A stretch of DNA of 64,000 nt from Fortiea contorta PCC 7126 (GTDB taxonomy: Bacteria > Cyanobacteriota > Cyanobacteriia > Cyanobacteriales > Nostocaceae): the NCBI RefSeq assembly GCF_000332295.1, contig NZ_KB235930.1:552001-616000 (forward strand), written 5' to 3'. The notes beneath the pieces are model-generated. The model searched no databases and had not been told where the DNA came from. It worked only from the letters and a program-made list of their open reading frames with translations. A program made the translations under genes and the position numbers. Shown here piece by piece: positions 1 through 9,910 of this stretch. The number at the start of each line of letters is the position of its first letter. Position 1 is the first letter of the stretch.

Positions 1-2
1 AA

Positions 3-89
3 AAGCTGCTTGGATTAGTCAAAACCAGGTGTAAGGGCCATCAAGAGATTGACGCTTACACCCAACAAATTTGGGCTTTATCTTCTTAA
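3..89 (+). CDS. possible C-terminal end of a gene entering from the left
   Basis: An open frame with no visible start runs from the left edge to a TAA at 87-89, giving 28 codons. The composition is protein-like but too short to recognise. An inverted repeat (GGTGTAAG at 29-36, CTTACACC at 55-62) lies inside it, so it may equally be non-coding repeat DNA. Confidence 0.25.
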   Translation, partial: KLLGLVKTRCKGHQEIDAYTQQIWALSS

Positions 90-408
90 GTTGATACCAA
101 TGAGCATTGCTGTGCTTTTACAAAATCGGTATTTTTTAATATACATATTTATTATTAATTGTCAATGTGGAAGTCATGGTATTTATATATAAGACGACAC
201 TAGCCCATATAAAGTAATTGTTAAAATTCTTACTTCATTTTTGATTGGTAGGTAGCTAAAGCGGAATCTGGGTTAAAAATTTCTAACTTCAGGCTGATGT
301 CGAAAATACAGCCGTAGTTTATCTGTGGAATATAAAAAGTATTTACGTCTTTGAGGTGAGTGCTGATCAGTGAGGAAACAGCATTCTTAGGAATATACTG
401 AAGATACT
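90..408. other. intergenic, nothing recognised
   Basis: AT-rich stretch before the first complete gene. I see no convincing promoter, RNA or repeat in it. Confidence 0.4.
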
Positions 409-753
409 ATGGAAAAATTTAATAAAAACTTAATATTTTCTGAGAAAATCGAGTATAACTACTGGAGATACAAAATATTTTTTATGAAATCCGAAATAGG
501 GCATTTACCTAGATTAACAAAAATTAACTGTCAGATTACTAGCGCGGTGATTTTATGTATCAGTGCCTACTTAATAATACCTAAGCTAGTGTTTTCTACG
601 GAGAAGCTGAATATTTTCAATACGAAAAGCTGGAGCCATAGTGTTAGCCCAAAATCTACTGCGCTGAAGGCTAAAAACCATGGTGTAGAAGGCGTATATG
701 TGCCACCGAATTATGGCGGGCCGGACAGTCAACACGGTAGTGGGACTCGTTGA
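409..753 (+). CDS. small membrane-anchored hypothetical protein
   Basis: A 114-aa protein of unknown function. One hydrophobic segment (about residues 45-63) follows a basic stretch, which suggests a single membrane pass or uncleaved signal. The tail is polar and ends in a Pro/Gly-rich VPPNYGGPD...GSGTR segment, a C-terminal style I associate with small cyanobacterial exported proteins. An internal ATG at 484 would still keep the membrane segment, so the start is uncertain. It stands alone, and a heptamer repeat block follows its stop. The function is unknown; the orderly hydrophobic/polar layout argues for a real gene. Confidence 0.55.
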   Translation: MEKFNKNLIFSEKIEYNYWRYKIFFMKSEIGHLPRLTKINCQITSAVILCISAYLIIPKLVFSTEKLNIFNTKSWSHSVSPKSTALKAKNHGVEGVYVPPNYGGPDSQHGSGTR

Positions 754-768
754 GCTAGTACAACTGGC

Positions 769-846
769 TGAAGTGTGAAGTATGAAGTATGAAGTCTGAA
801 GTCTGAAATTAAGAAGCTTGTAGATGAAGCTTTTCATCGATTTGTA
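769..846 (+). repeat. 7-bp short tandem repeats plus conserved tail (copy A)
   Basis: Degenerate heptamers of the form GAAGTMT occupy about 769-806. They are followed by a tail (811-846) that begins AAGAAGCTTGTAGAT and ends TCGATTTGTA. The same tail follows heptamers at 19531 and 30471 in the same orientation. Confidence 0.8.
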
Positions 847-919
847 CTCACTAGTTAGTTAAGTAATTCTCGCCCTCGTCCCTCACTGGATTTTGTGATT
901 ATTTTCGTCCATTGAGTAT

Positions 920-2602
920 CTACATTGATACTGGGGACTTCCACCAGTGATGATCTTGGACAAGGGTGTGGGCTTGCCAATCTGCATGGGATTGGGGATA
1001 GTCTAGGCGGTAGTGTCCACCCCGGCTTTCGGTTCTCAAAGCAGCACTTTTGAGAATTAAAGCGGCGATGTCGAGTAGATTGCGAGTTTCTGCCCAGAGT
1101 CGCAGATGAGGTTCAACATCTGGCAGTTCCAGAGTTACTGGTGTGGGAGGATTTAAGGATAGTAAAAATTGACTCAAAGGTAAAGCAGCAAAGTCTTGTT
1201 GCCAAGTTGCAATAGTAGCGATCGCTGTTTCCAAACCTGACTGCTGGCGACAAATACCCGCACTTTGCCACACTAGGCGTGGTAACTTCTGGCGTAGTGC
1301 TTCGAGTTGATTTTGTTGGTTTTGCCATTCATGGCTATCCATGGAGAAAGTCAAAGGCTCGGCGGTGAATTCTGATACTTCATCTTGATGAGTGGTGATT
1401 TCATCCTGAACATGAGCCATCTGCGCGCCAAAAACAATACATTCCAGCAGCGAATTACTCGCTAAACGATTGGCTCCATGTACGCCAGTGCTAGCGGTTT
1501 CTCCCACTGCATACAAACCAGGAATATTGGTGTGATTGTGCAAATCTGTAGCGATTCCACCCATCCAATAATGAGCCGCAGGAGCCACTGGTATTGGTTC
1601 CTGAAAGACATCAATACCCCAAGATTGGCAAACCTTGACAATATTAGGAAAACGATGACGAATTTTGTCTGGGGGGATGGGGCGCATATCCAACCACACA
1701 TGTGCTGTAGCTAAATCAGCAGCAGTGCGCTGCAAATGGCTAAAAATTGCTCGGCTGACTACATCTCGTGGCGCAAGTTCACCGCTGGGGTGGTAGTCAA
1801 AAGCAAAACGCCGCCCCTCGTTGTCGATCAGGTGAGCACCTTCACCGCGCACAGCTTCACTGATGAGAAAGCGATCTGCGCCTGGTTTGGTGAGGGCTGT
1901 AGGGTGAAATTGGACAAATTCCAAGTCACGGAGAATGGCGCCGGCGCGATAAGCGATCGCCACTCCATCACCCGTACTCACCGCTGGGTTAGTAGTTTGG
2001 GCAAACACTTGACCACCGCCACCAGTAGCTAATACTACCGCATCTGCTTTGAGCCAAGTAATTTTACCGTGATAAAAAAGACTAATTCCCCGACAGCGCC
2101 GACTGTGGGGGTCGATCCACAAACTCAGTGCTAAAGCTTGCTGGATCACTTGAATATTCGGGCGGCGTAGGACTTGGGCGGTGAGAGTGGTAGTAACTTC
2201 GCGCCCGGTGGTGTCGGCGGCGTGGAGGACGCGATGGCGAGAATGAGCCGCTTCTAATGTCAGGGCTAAAGTTTGACCGTTACGGTCAAAAGCTACACCC
2301 AAGTTAACTAAAGATTTGATACAGCTGGGAGCTTGTTGGGCGAGGAATTCTACAGCTTCGAGGTCACACAAACCTGCACCTGCACGGATTGTATCTTCAA
2401 TGTGTAGAGATGGGGAATCTTCTGGGGCGATCGCCGCCGCAATACCGCCTTGGGCCCAATCGCTCGCCGATAAAGCTACTGTTTCTTTAGTAATCAAGCC
2501 GACACTTAAAGATTCTGGTAGACACAGCGCTGTGTAAAGTCCAGCGGCGCCAGCACCGACTACTAAAACATCAAATTGACTCGGAATATTTTGATCGCTC
2601 AC
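920..2602 (-). CDS. nadB: L-aspartate oxidase (NadB)
   Basis: FAD-dependent oxidation of L-aspartate to iminoaspartate, the first step of de novo NAD synthesis, in the cytoplasm. The N-terminus has the dinucleotide-binding motif VVGAGAAGLYTAL. It is followed by the succinate dehydrogenase/NadB flavoprotein signatures SDWAQGGIAAA, HSRHRVLHAADTTG, GEGAHLID and GLYAVGETASTGVHGANRLASNS. I chose the GTG at 2602 (VSDQNIP..., 560 aa) because family members begin just before the FAD motif. The open frame continues upstream to ATGs at 2653 and 2674, which would add 17 or 24 residues of unlikely sequence. psbU lies just upstream on the same strand, but the two are probably independent. Confidence 0.95.
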   Translation of the reverse strand: MSDQNIPSQFDVLVVGAGAAGLYTALCLPESLSVGLITKETVALSASDWAQGGIAAAIAPEDSPSLHIEDTIRAGAGLCDLEAVEFLAQQAPSCIKSLVNLGVAFDRNGQTLALTLEAAHSRHRVLHAADTTGREVTTTLTAQVLRRPNIQVIQQALALSLWIDPHSRRCRGISLFYHGKITWLKADAVVLATGGGGQVFAQTTNPAVSTGDGVAIAYRAGAILRDLEFVQFHPTALTKPGADRFLISEAVRGEGAHLIDNEGRRFAFDYHPSGELAPRDVVSRAIFSHLQRTAADLATAHVWLDMRPIPPDKIRHRFPNIVKVCQSWGIDVFQEPIPVAPAAHYWMGGIATDLHNHTNIPGLYAVGETASTGVHGANRLASNSLLECIVFGAQMAHVQDEITTHQDEVSEFTAEPLTFSMDSHEWQNQQNQLEALRQKLPRLVWQSAGICRQQSGLETAIATIATWQQDFAALPLSQFLLSLNPPTPVTLELPDVEPHLRLWAETRNLLDIAALILKSAALRTESRGGHYRLDYPQSHADWQAHTLVQDHHWWKSPVSM

Positions 2603-2704
2603 AGTTAATATTAATTCGTAGTGGTTGGGGGGTATCTTTAATATTTGATACATCACCAACCACTGTTGAGACACCCTCTCAGGATGAGTCGCTAGGTAAT
2701 ACAG

Positions 2705-3130
2705 TTATCTGTAAATACCATTGTTAAAGCGATCGTCTCCTTCGTTGAAAGCAGGTTCTAAGTCGGTGACGGTGAAGTGGTCGAAATTGGCTTGCAGAGT
2801 TTGTTTTTGTCGTTCGCTCAATCCTGGAATATCTAGGACGTCTTCCAGATTCTTGTAAGGAGCATTTTTGATGATTACCTTAGCAAGAGTCGGATATAGC
2901 CCTGGATACTGTTGGAAAGCGCGGACGTTGGTATTATTCAAATCAATTTTCTTGCCGAATTCCGTACCTAGCTTGGCGTCTGCTCGGTTCTGTCCAACTG
3001 CCAAAACAGGGACTTGAGGTAAAGTCAGACTACGGAAACTAGCTGCTTGAGCTATTTGAGTGCTTCCCAGCCATCCCCAGCAACCAAGCAACAAACTAAA
3101 CACTGTTAATAAACGCACCAATCCTTTCAC
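2705..3130 (-). CDS. psbU: photosystem II 12 kDa extrinsic protein PsbU
   Basis: Lumenal extrinsic subunit that stabilises the oxygen-evolving Mn cluster of photosystem II. The GTG at 3130 is preceded by a purine-rich GAGGGAGAAA and gives 141 aa, the usual family length. The longer in-frame ATG at 3211 would add an atypical leader. A signal peptide (residues 1 to about 31, ending AQAA) directs it to the lumen. The mature part carries the helix-hairpin-helix-like region with [14 protein letters not shown] and [11 protein letters not shown], typical of PsbU. Confidence 0.96.
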   Translation of the reverse strand: MKGLVRLLTVFSLLLGCWGWLGSTQIAQAASFRSLTLPQVPVLAVGQNRADAKLGTEFGKKIDLNNTNVRAFQQYPGLYPTLAKVIIKNAPYKNLEDVLDIPGLSERQKQTLQANFDHFTVTDLEPAFNEGDDRFNNGIYR

Positions 3131-3359
3131 GATTTTTCTCCCTCTTTTGATCAAATTGCAAATAAAAGTTTTAAGCCTACAGATGTCGGTGGTTATTTGT
3201 GAGCATACCAAGGACAGAAGCTGTTTGCCTAATCAACACACAGCAGTCATCAGAAACTAATATACAGCGTATTAATATGCACAATATTTGCTGTTGCTGG
3301 GGCGGGCTGGATTTTTATGAAAATTTTTGAGAGATGGCGTTGTCTGTGGCTTTCAATCC

Positions 3360-4139
3360 TCAGGCAATAACCGCAGCTAGAAAGAAGAGGCTATCTACCA
3401 AAATTGTACTCAAAACTGCGCCACTGAAGGCGTACCAGTGGCGTTGCTTTCTACCTAAAGGCAAAAGTCCAATGGTGAGTAGCACTAAAGCGAGAATTAT
3501 TGCCCAAGCCATCCCCCACGGAGTATCTACTTGGATGAGGGCGTGTTTGAGTACTGGGATAGCGGCTTCTGGTTCCACCCGCATGATTTGTCGCCAGTAG
3601 GGCATTAAGTTTACCAAATAAAAATAAACATCGGTTAAGGCTGTACCCAGTAAGGATCCTAAATAAAACCAGTTACCTACCTTGCCCCAATTTTTAGCCA
3701 GACACCAAAAAGCCAGCGGTAAACCTATTGATTCTATGGGTAGGTGCCATAACGGTTCCCAACGCAACCAGCCCCAATAAATTGCACCTGCTAGCCAACT
3801 CCAGCTAAACCCAAAGAGTAAATCTCCCCAGAGGTATGTTTGCGGGCGTGTCATCAAATTGAAACTTAGCCACACCCAAAATCCGGTGATTGCAACACAG
3901 GCTATTGGTTGCGATCGCACTAATGGTGCTTCGATAAACACTGGTACTGTCACCAGAAATACTGCTGTGGCAAATACTAACCATGTTTTGCTAGCAGATA
4001 AAGAAATTGGCAATGAGGGCGAGGAAGTGAGTGTGGACTCTAACTCCCTAATGGTTCTTTGTTTGTTCTCTGTCGCCGCTCGATCGCTAGCTATAGAGCT
4101 GGTAGAAACACTGTAGGATGACAAAGTATTATTAATCAA
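3360..4139 (-). CDS. DUF3120 family integral membrane protein
   Basis: A 259-aa protein of a cyanobacterial (and plastid) conserved family of unknown function. A polar N-terminal tail of about 45 residues is followed by six or seven hydrophobic segments, including FATAVFLVTVPVFIEAPLV and AWAIILALVLLTIGLLPL. Conserved-looking aromatic and acidic residues in the loops (TYLWGDLLFGFSWSWLAG, YWGWLRWEPLWHLP) match my memory of DUF3120. It has no operon partner: psbU is upstream on the same strand but 230 bp away. Confidence 0.8.
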   Translation of the reverse strand: MINNTLSSYSVSTSSIASDRAATENKQRTIRELESTLTSSPSLPISLSASKTWLVFATAVFLVTVPVFIEAPLVRSQPIACVAITGFWVWLSFNLMTRPQTYLWGDLLFGFSWSWLAGAIYWGWLRWEPLWHLPIESIGLPLAFWCLAKNWGKVGNWFYLGSLLGTALTDVYFYLVNLMPYWRQIMRVEPEAAIPVLKHALIQVDTPWGMAWAIILALVLLTIGLLPLGRKQRHWYAFSGAVLSTILVDSLFFLAAVIA

Positions 4140-4675
4140 AATTTTAATATTTGTTACTTAACTTTATTTTATTTAAGATATCACACTTTAAAATCCCCCC
4201 CTGGGGCATTGACATTATACTATGGCGGGTAAAGAGTTGATGGATTTTTTGGCTACGGGTAAGAGGTGACAAGGCTCTGTGAGCCTTTGATGAATTACCT
4301 TTACAAAGCCGAGATGACACTTAAGCAAGTTTTAAATATGATGGAACCTGTGTGTAATCTGCCGTTGATGAGGAACGACACCAAGCAGAAGGTAAAACTT
4401 CAGGGGAAAAAGTGAATCGTTATCGCTCTGGGAAATATTAAAGTTTTATAAATCGCTAAAATTGCGTTGACTTATTTAAGTAGATGTAAGAGCATAGTCA
4501 GCGGCTTATACAATTTCACATTAATGTAGAGACTTAGCCGCGCTGCGTCTCCACAAGGGAATTGGTATTAAGTTGTGTGATTAATCTGGAGAATTAGTTT
4601 TTCTACAGAGTGGGTGCTATGGAGAGTGTATGCAATTAAATCATGTTCACAACTGGAGCAAGGTATTAACTAAAT
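4140..4675. other. long intergenic region before uppP
   Basis: About 535 bp without a credible gene. It holds a small GGCTC/GAGCC hairpin (about 4270-4283) and one dispersed palindromic repeat at 4526-4554. A 15-codon ATG frame at 4221 is too short to support. Confidence 0.4.
4526..4554. repeat. dispersed palindromic repeat, variant core
   Basis: Arms GTAGAGAC and GTCTCCAC flank a GC-rich core (TTAGCCGCGCTGC). The same arms flank an AT core (GTAAAATTTTAC type) at 42913, 50483 and 59144. Confidence 0.65.
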
Positions 4676-5500
4676 ATGGAATATATTCAAGCTTTTATTT
4701 TAGGTATTGTTCAAGGAATTACAGAATTTTTGCCCATTAGTAGTACTGCACATCTGCTGATTGTTACTAAGGTATTTGGTTGGAAAGACTTAGGCTCTAA
4801 AGATTTTGTTGATGCAATTCAATTTGGTAGTGTTATCGCCATTGTTTGGTATTTTTGGTCTTTGATTTATGGGGTAGTTAAGGGAGGATTGACAGCCCTG
4901 AAAGAGCGAGACTGGGAAAGAGAAGAATGGAAAATTCTTGTAGGTATTGCTGTCGGGACGATGCCTGCATTACTTGTAGGCTTTGCTTTGAAAGATATTT
5001 TACCGGAAAGTCCTTTAATTATTGCCATTATGTCAATAATAATGGCGCTTTTATTAGGTTTGGCAGAAAAAATTGGCAGCCGAAAAAGAAATTTTAATTC
5101 ATTGCAAATTAAAGACGGAATTTTAGTAGGATTGGGACAAACTCTGGCTTTAATTCCTGGGGTTTCTCGCTCGGGTTCAACGTTAACAACTGCTTTATTT
5201 TTAGGATTAGAGCGGGATACAGCAGCAAAGTTTTCATTTTTGTTAGGTTTTCCCACTTTAACTATTGCTACTCTTTATAAAAGTCTGAAAATATTTAAAT
5301 CATTTCAAGCCCACGACTTACCAGATAATATTTTGGTGTTGTTAATTATAGGGATTATTTCCACCTTTATTTTTTCCTATATATCAATTGCTTTTTTGAT
5401 CAGATATTTACAAACAAAAAATACTTTGATTTTTGTTTGGTATAGGTTAGCATTTGGCTCGGCTATTTTGTTAGCGATCGCTGCAGGTTGGCGAGAATAA
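4676..5500 (+). CDS. uppP: undecaprenyl-diphosphatase UppP (BacA)
   Basis: Integral membrane phosphatase that recycles undecaprenyl diphosphate to the monophosphate carrier used for peptidoglycan and polysaccharide export. The 274-aa length is normal. Both catalytic signatures are present: an N-terminal GIVQGITEFLPISSTAHL (Glu and Ser/His region) and the central PGVSRSGSTLTTAL with the active arginine. About seven to eight hydrophobic helices span the protein. It is monocistronic, with gaps of more than 140 bp on each side. Confidence 0.96.
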   Translation: MEYIQAFILGIVQGITEFLPISSTAHLLIVTKVFGWKDLGSKDFVDAIQFGSVIAIVWYFWSLIYGVVKGGLTALKERDWEREEWKILVGIAVGTMPALLVGFALKDILPESPLIIAIMSIIMALLLGLAEKIGSRKRNFNSLQIKDGILVGLGQTLALIPGVSRSGSTLTTALFLGLERDTAAKFSFLLGFPTLTIATLYKSLKIFKSFQAHDLPDNILVLLIIGIISTFIFSYISIAFLIRYLQTKNTLIFVWYRLAFGSAILLAIAAGWRE

Positions 5501-5646
5501 CACCAGAATTTTGATGAATTGGTAGTGAGGCGTGTCTCCAACGATATCTCTACAACAAAAATCTATGGGTCACTGAGTCTCAATGCTACTCTGCAATAGT
5601 CTATAGTCATAAATAGTGACTATTAGTGGATTTTAGCTTTTGATTC

Positions 5647-6972
5647 ATGGCTGCTATTCTTCCTGCCCGGATTTCTAGAGTATTTCCTGATTCTATAGCC
5701 GCTGAAATTGGGTTTGAGGCGGGGGATGCACTTGTGGCTATCAATGGTACACGTCCCCGCGATTTAATTGATTACCAATTTTTATGCGCTGATGAAATTT
5801 TAGAATTAGAAGTTTTAGATGCTACAGGTAAAATCCATCACGTAGAAATCGAGAAAGATTACGATGAAGATTTAGGCCTAGAATTTGAAACCGCTCTATT
5901 TGATGGGCTAATTCAGTGTAACAATCACTGTCCATTTTGTTTTATCGACCAACAACCCCCAGGTAAACGCTCCAGCCTGTATTTAAAAGATGACGATTAT
6001 CGTCTGAGTTTTTTATATGGCTCTTATTTGACTCTAACCAATTTACCAGAAAAAGAATGGCAACGCATCGAACAAATGCGCCTTTCTCCTTTATATGTAT
6101 CTGTTCATGCTACGGAACCTGAAGTCAGAATTAAGCTGTTAAAAAATCCCCGTGCGGGAAAGATATTGTCACAAATCAAGTGGTTTCAAGAAAGACGCTT
6201 GCAAATTCACGCGCAAGTAGTTGTTTGTCCTGGTATAAATGATGGCGAACATTTGGAACAAACGCTGCGAGATTTAGCGTCATTTTATACAGAAGAAATG
6301 CCCACCGTGGCGTCTGTGGCGGTGGTACCAGTAGGTTTGACGAGATTTCGGTTAGCAGTAGATGAACTGAAACCAGTGTCAAGAAAAAAAGCCCAAGAAG
6401 TAATTGATCAGGTGCGATCGCTATCACAAGAATTTCGCCAAAAATTTGATTCCAACGTTGTTTGGTTAGCAGATGAATGGTTTTTAATTGCAGGGGAAGA
6501 TTTACCTAGCGAATCGGAATATGAAGAATATCCCCAAATCGATAACGGTGTGGGTTCGATTCGCTTATTTCTCAAACAATTTGCAACCACTGCGGCTGAA
6601 TTACTCCCACCCAAAATATATCCTCAGAAAAAATTGACTTGGGTGGTGGGGAATGCAGTTGAAACAGCATTTCAACCGATATTGCAGCGATTAAATGCTG
6701 TAGACGGGTTAGAAATCAATATGCGGGCTTTGTCTAGCGATTATTGGGGACAAAATATTAGTGTTACCGGTTTATTAACTGGACATGATTTAATTTTAAA
6801 CTTAAAAGGGCAAGATTTAGGTGAGGGGATTTTATTACCAAATGTCATGCTTAAACATGGCGAATTGATATTTTTAGATGATATGAGTATTGAGGATGTA
6901 GCTCAACAATTGGAGACAAAAATCTTGCCAGTTTCGGGAATTACAGAATTAATCAGTGCTTGTATTGCTTAA
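5647..6972 (+). CDS. cyanobacterial radical SAM/PDZ/DUF512 protein (TIGR03279 type)
   Basis: A 441-aa putative FeS oxidoreductase of a family conserved in cyanobacteria; its substrate is unknown. Residues about 1-65 form a PDZ-like region (ISRVFPDSIAAEIGFEAGD). Residues 91-98 hold a radical SAM cluster motif of the CxxxCxxC form (C91, C95, C98 in CNNHCPFCF), followed by the sequence linker and a DUF512-type C-terminal half (GNAVETAF, DLILNLKGQDLGEGILLPNVML). The ATG at 5647 starts right at the PDZ region, so the start looks correct. The hydrolase gene follows about 100 bp downstream on the same strand. Confidence 0.88.
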   Translation: MAAILPARISRVFPDSIAAEIGFEAGDALVAINGTRPRDLIDYQFLCADEILELEVLDATGKIHHVEIEKDYDEDLGLEFETALFDGLIQCNNHCPFCFIDQQPPGKRSSLYLKDDDYRLSFLYGSYLTLTNLPEKEWQRIEQMRLSPLYVSVHATEPEVRIKLLKNPRAGKILSQIKWFQERRLQIHAQVVVCPGINDGEHLEQTLRDLASFYTEEMPTVASVAVVPVGLTRFRLAVDELKPVSRKKAQEVIDQVRSLSQEFRQKFDSNVVWLADEWFLIAGEDLPSESEYEEYPQIDNGVGSIRLFLKQFATTAAELLPPKIYPQKKLTWVVGNAVETAFQPILQRLNAVDGLEINMRALSSDYWGQNISVTGLLTGHDLILNLKGQDLGEGILLPNVMLKHGELIFLDDMSIEDVAQQLETKILPVSGITELISACIA

Positions 6973-7071
6973 AGATAGAGGCACAGATTGAGTTAATTGG
7001 TGGTTATTGGTGAGTTTTTTTTGTCAATTAATGACAAATTAATCAACTATTTATTAAGTGGGGAGCAAGTG

Positions 7072-9825
7072 GTGAAAAATCAGAAAAAAACCAAGAAAAC
7101 TGTTAAATTAAAAATTAAACAAGCGGGATTATTCATTTTTACTTGGCAAATTTTCACTGGTAATATTTTGAGCATATTACCAGCAACGGCGGCAGAAGAA
7201 GAACCGCAATTAACCATAGTCCACAGCCAAGAAAATGCTAATCAATGGGCAGGAATTACCAGCCGCTTACAAGCTGCTGGAGTGAAATATTGTGTGATTC
7301 CCCTGGCGAATGTGAATAGTGTCGCTGATTGGGGCGATCGCCGAGTATTATTTTTGCCCAACATCGAGACATTGACACCAGCCCAAGCGATCGCTCTGGA
7401 AGAATGGATGAGTAAAGGCGGGCGGTTAATTGCTAGCGGCCCCGTAGGTAGTCTCTCCGCTCCGGGCGTCCGTCAGTTATTACGCAACCTCATCGGCGGT
7501 TATTGGGGATTCAGTTTGAACGAAACCCAACAACTACAACCACCCAAAATCAAAACAGAGAACTGGGCTAACCAAAAAGCACTTTTTGGTACAGTACGAG
7601 GTGGTGTGCTGATTCCTGACAGTGGTTCTAGTCAAGCTGTAGCTATTTGGAACTCCCAAGATAGCCCCGCAGCCGTCGTCACTAGCGAACGTTCCACCTT
7701 ATTCGGTTGGCGCTGGGGGGTAGATACAGCCTCTGCAGCAGATCTAGATAATGCATGGTTAAAAACTGCCCTCAACTATCATCAGGGTAGTTTGACAAAC
7801 AACCAGAAAAAAATAGCTGGCGGTTCCCCGGACTGTACAACCTCCCTACCAGTACTGGCGGAAGCTGGGAAAAATGGCGAAATAGCCAGAGACAATAACA
7901 CCTTTTCACCTCCATCTAAACCTCCCCTCACCGCCACCGCACCCCAACCCAGACCCCCAATTAGAGAGATTACCCCGCGATCGCCAGAAGCCATCGACCA
8001 ACTAGAACAAACAGTACGCCTAGATGTCCTCCCCAACTCCAGCGCACCCATCGATAACAAAGAAGCGATCGCCCTCCAACAAGAGCTAGAAAATCTCATT
8101 GGTCGGGTGGAAAGCGCTCATTTAGCGGCTGCTGTGACCGCCTCTAGTAGCGGTGAAGTTGCCACCATAACCCCCCGTACACTCAAGGTGCAACACTCAG
8201 AGTTAATTTCCAGCCGCACAGGTGTGGGCGTAACCAGCACAGAACAAGCCCTAGCGCAAGCCAGAACGATCGCCAAAAACTTACCCCAGCTAATTAACCA
8301 AAAAAACTACGCCCTAGCGCGTCAGCAATGGCTCACCGCCAAATCTAGTTTATGGAAACAATTTCCCCTAGACCGCAGATTAGCCCAGCCAGAAATCCGC
8401 TCAGTGTGGTTAGACAGAGGAACAATTGTGCGGGCTGGTAGCGAAGCGGGGCTTGCGGAAATTTTTGATCGGTTAGCGCAAGCGGGAATCAACACAGTCT
8501 TTTTTGAAACCGTCAACGCCAGTTATCCCATTTATCCCAGCCAAGTTGCACCCCAACAAAACCCCTTGATTCGTGGCTGGGATCCCCTCGCATCGGGAGT
8601 GAAATTAGCCCACGCCAGGGGTATGGAGATTCACGCTTGGGTTTGGGCTTTTGCAGCCGGGAATCAGCGTCACAACGAAGTGATCAACATTGACCCCAAT
8701 TATCCAGGGCCAGTGCTAGCGGCTAACCCCGATTGGGCAAATTATGATAACCGTGGTAACGTCATTCCCGTCGGTCAAACTAAGCCATTTTTTGACCCAG
8801 CTAATCCCCAACTGCGACAATACCTACTCAAACTCTATGAAGAAATCGTCACCCGCTATCAGGTAGACGGTCTGCAGCTAGATTACATCCGCTATCCCTT
8901 CCAAGACCCAGCCGCCGGTAGAACTTATGGTTATGGTCGAGCGGCTAGAGAAAAGTTTCTGCAACAGACTGGCGTAGATCCGGTGAATATTGCTCCTAGC
9001 GATCGCGAAATGTGGCAAAAATGGACAGCATTTCGCACCGAGCAAGTAGATAGCTTTGTCGCGGAAGTTGCACAGCAGTTACGCAAAAAGCGCTCAAACC
9101 TGATACTATCAGTAGCCGTCTTCCCTCTCCCAGAAATAGAACGCATCCAAAAAATTCAACAACACTGGGAAGTTTGGGCACGGCGAGGAGATATAGATTT
9201 AATCGTGCCCATGACCTATGCTCTGGATACCCCGCGTTTCCAACGACTAGCCCAACCTTGGATTGCTTCTAAGCAATTGGGCGCGACTTTGTTAGTTCCA
9301 GGAATTCGCCTGCTTTCCTTACCAACTGTGGGTGCATTTGACCAACTGCAATTAGTGAGAGACTTACCTGTGAGCGGTTATGCACTCTTTGCGGCTGAAA
9401 ATTTAAACAACGAACTCCAAAAACTATTTAGCAATACTCAAGGTAGAGTACCGCAGACAACCAGCGAACCAATTCCCCACCGTCAACCTTTTCCCACCGC
9501 TGCTATTCGTTATGCAGCTCTGCAAAACGAATGGAAATTTATGTTGCAAAACGACCAAATGCGGATGTCTCCTACCACAATTTCCGACTTTAATATTCAA
9601 GCCGATGTTCTCCAAAAAGCTTTAAATCAACTCGCTAGTTCTCCTTCTGCTAGTCACTTAATCTCAGCGAGAGCCTCTTTAACTAGATTCCAAGCGTTGT
9701 TTAGGGGATGGATGCGCGAAGAAGCATTAGAGAATCCCTATCAAGTCAGAGTTTGGGAACACCGTTTAGTAACTATTGAAAGACTCTTGCGTTACGGTGA
9801 ACGGCGGGTAATGGTGCAGCCTTAA
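7072..9825 (+). CDS. secreted GHL10-type (DUF187-like) glycoside hydrolase
   Basis: Probable extracytoplasmic glycosidase of unknown substrate. The GTG at 7072 is preceded by GGGGAGCAAGTG, a good ribosome-binding site, and yields 917 aa with a basic n-region and a signal peptide ending near LPATAAEEE. The open frame extends upstream to a TTG at 6997, which I disfavour. After the signal comes an alpha/beta N-terminal domain (LTIVHSQENAN, RRVLFLPNIETLTPAQAIALEEW), then a Pro-rich linker. About residues 440-780 form a TIM-barrel family-10-like domain (VRSVWLDRG, FFETVNASYPIYPS, GMEIHAWVWAF, LQLDYIRYP, DLIVPMTYAL). The C-terminal part is helical. Confidence 0.85.
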   Translation: MKNQKKTKKTVKLKIKQAGLFIFTWQIFTGNILSILPATAAEEEPQLTIVHSQENANQWAGITSRLQAAGVKYCVIPLANVNSVADWGDRRVLFLPNIETLTPAQAIALEEWMSKGGRLIASGPVGSLSAPGVRQLLRNLIGGYWGFSLNETQQLQPPKIKTENWANQKALFGTVRGGVLIPDSGSSQAVAIWNSQDSPAAVVTSERSTLFGWRWGVDTASAADLDNAWLKTALNYHQGSLTNNQKKIAGGSPDCTTSLPVLAEAGKNGEIARDNNTFSPPSKPPLTATAPQPRPPIREITPRSPEAIDQLEQTVRLDVLPNSSAPIDNKEAIALQQELENLIGRVESAHLAAAVTASSSGEVATITPRTLKVQHSELISSRTGVGVTSTEQALAQARTIAKNLPQLINQKNYALARQQWLTAKSSLWKQFPLDRRLAQPEIRSVWLDRGTIVRAGSEAGLAEIFDRLAQAGINTVFFETVNASYPIYPSQVAPQQNPLIRGWDPLASGVKLAHARGMEIHAWVWAFAAGNQRHNEVINIDPNYPGPVLAANPDWANYDNRGNVIPVGQTKPFFDPANPQLRQYLLKLYEEIVTRYQVDGLQLDYIRYPFQDPAAGRTYGYGRAAREKFLQQTGVDPVNIAPSDREMWQKWTAFRTEQVDSFVAEVAQQLRKKRSNLILSVAVFPLPEIERIQKIQQHWEVWARRGDIDLIVPMTYALDTPRFQRLAQPWIASKQLGATLLVPGIRLLSLPTVGAFDQLQLVRDLPVSGYALFAAENLNNELQKLFSNTQGRVPQTTSEPIPHRQPFPTAAIRYAALQNEWKFMLQNDQMRMSPTTISDFNIQADVLQKALNQLASSPSASHLISARASLTRFQALFRGWMREEALENPYQVRVWEHRLVTIERLLRYGERRVMVQP

Positions 9826-9832
9826 ATATATA

Positions 9833-9866
9833 GCAGGGAATAGGGAACAGGGAACAGGGAACAGGG
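9833..9866. repeat. GGGAACA short tandem repeats
   Basis: Degenerate 7-bp units GGGAAYA repeated about four times just after the hydrolase stop. Related tracts occur near 28324, 28531, 35070, 42840 and 53810. Confidence 0.7.
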
Positions 9867-9910
9867 TTGAAAGCTGAAACATGTCACTTGTGAGAAGTGG
9901 GGGACAAGCC

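Noticed and set aside
4221..4268. 15-codon ATG frame
   Set aside because: Too short and without a supporting ribosome-binding site.
4867..5256. 129-codon minus-strand frame inside uppP
   Set aside because: Shadow of the clear uppP gene; no domain and wrong strand context.
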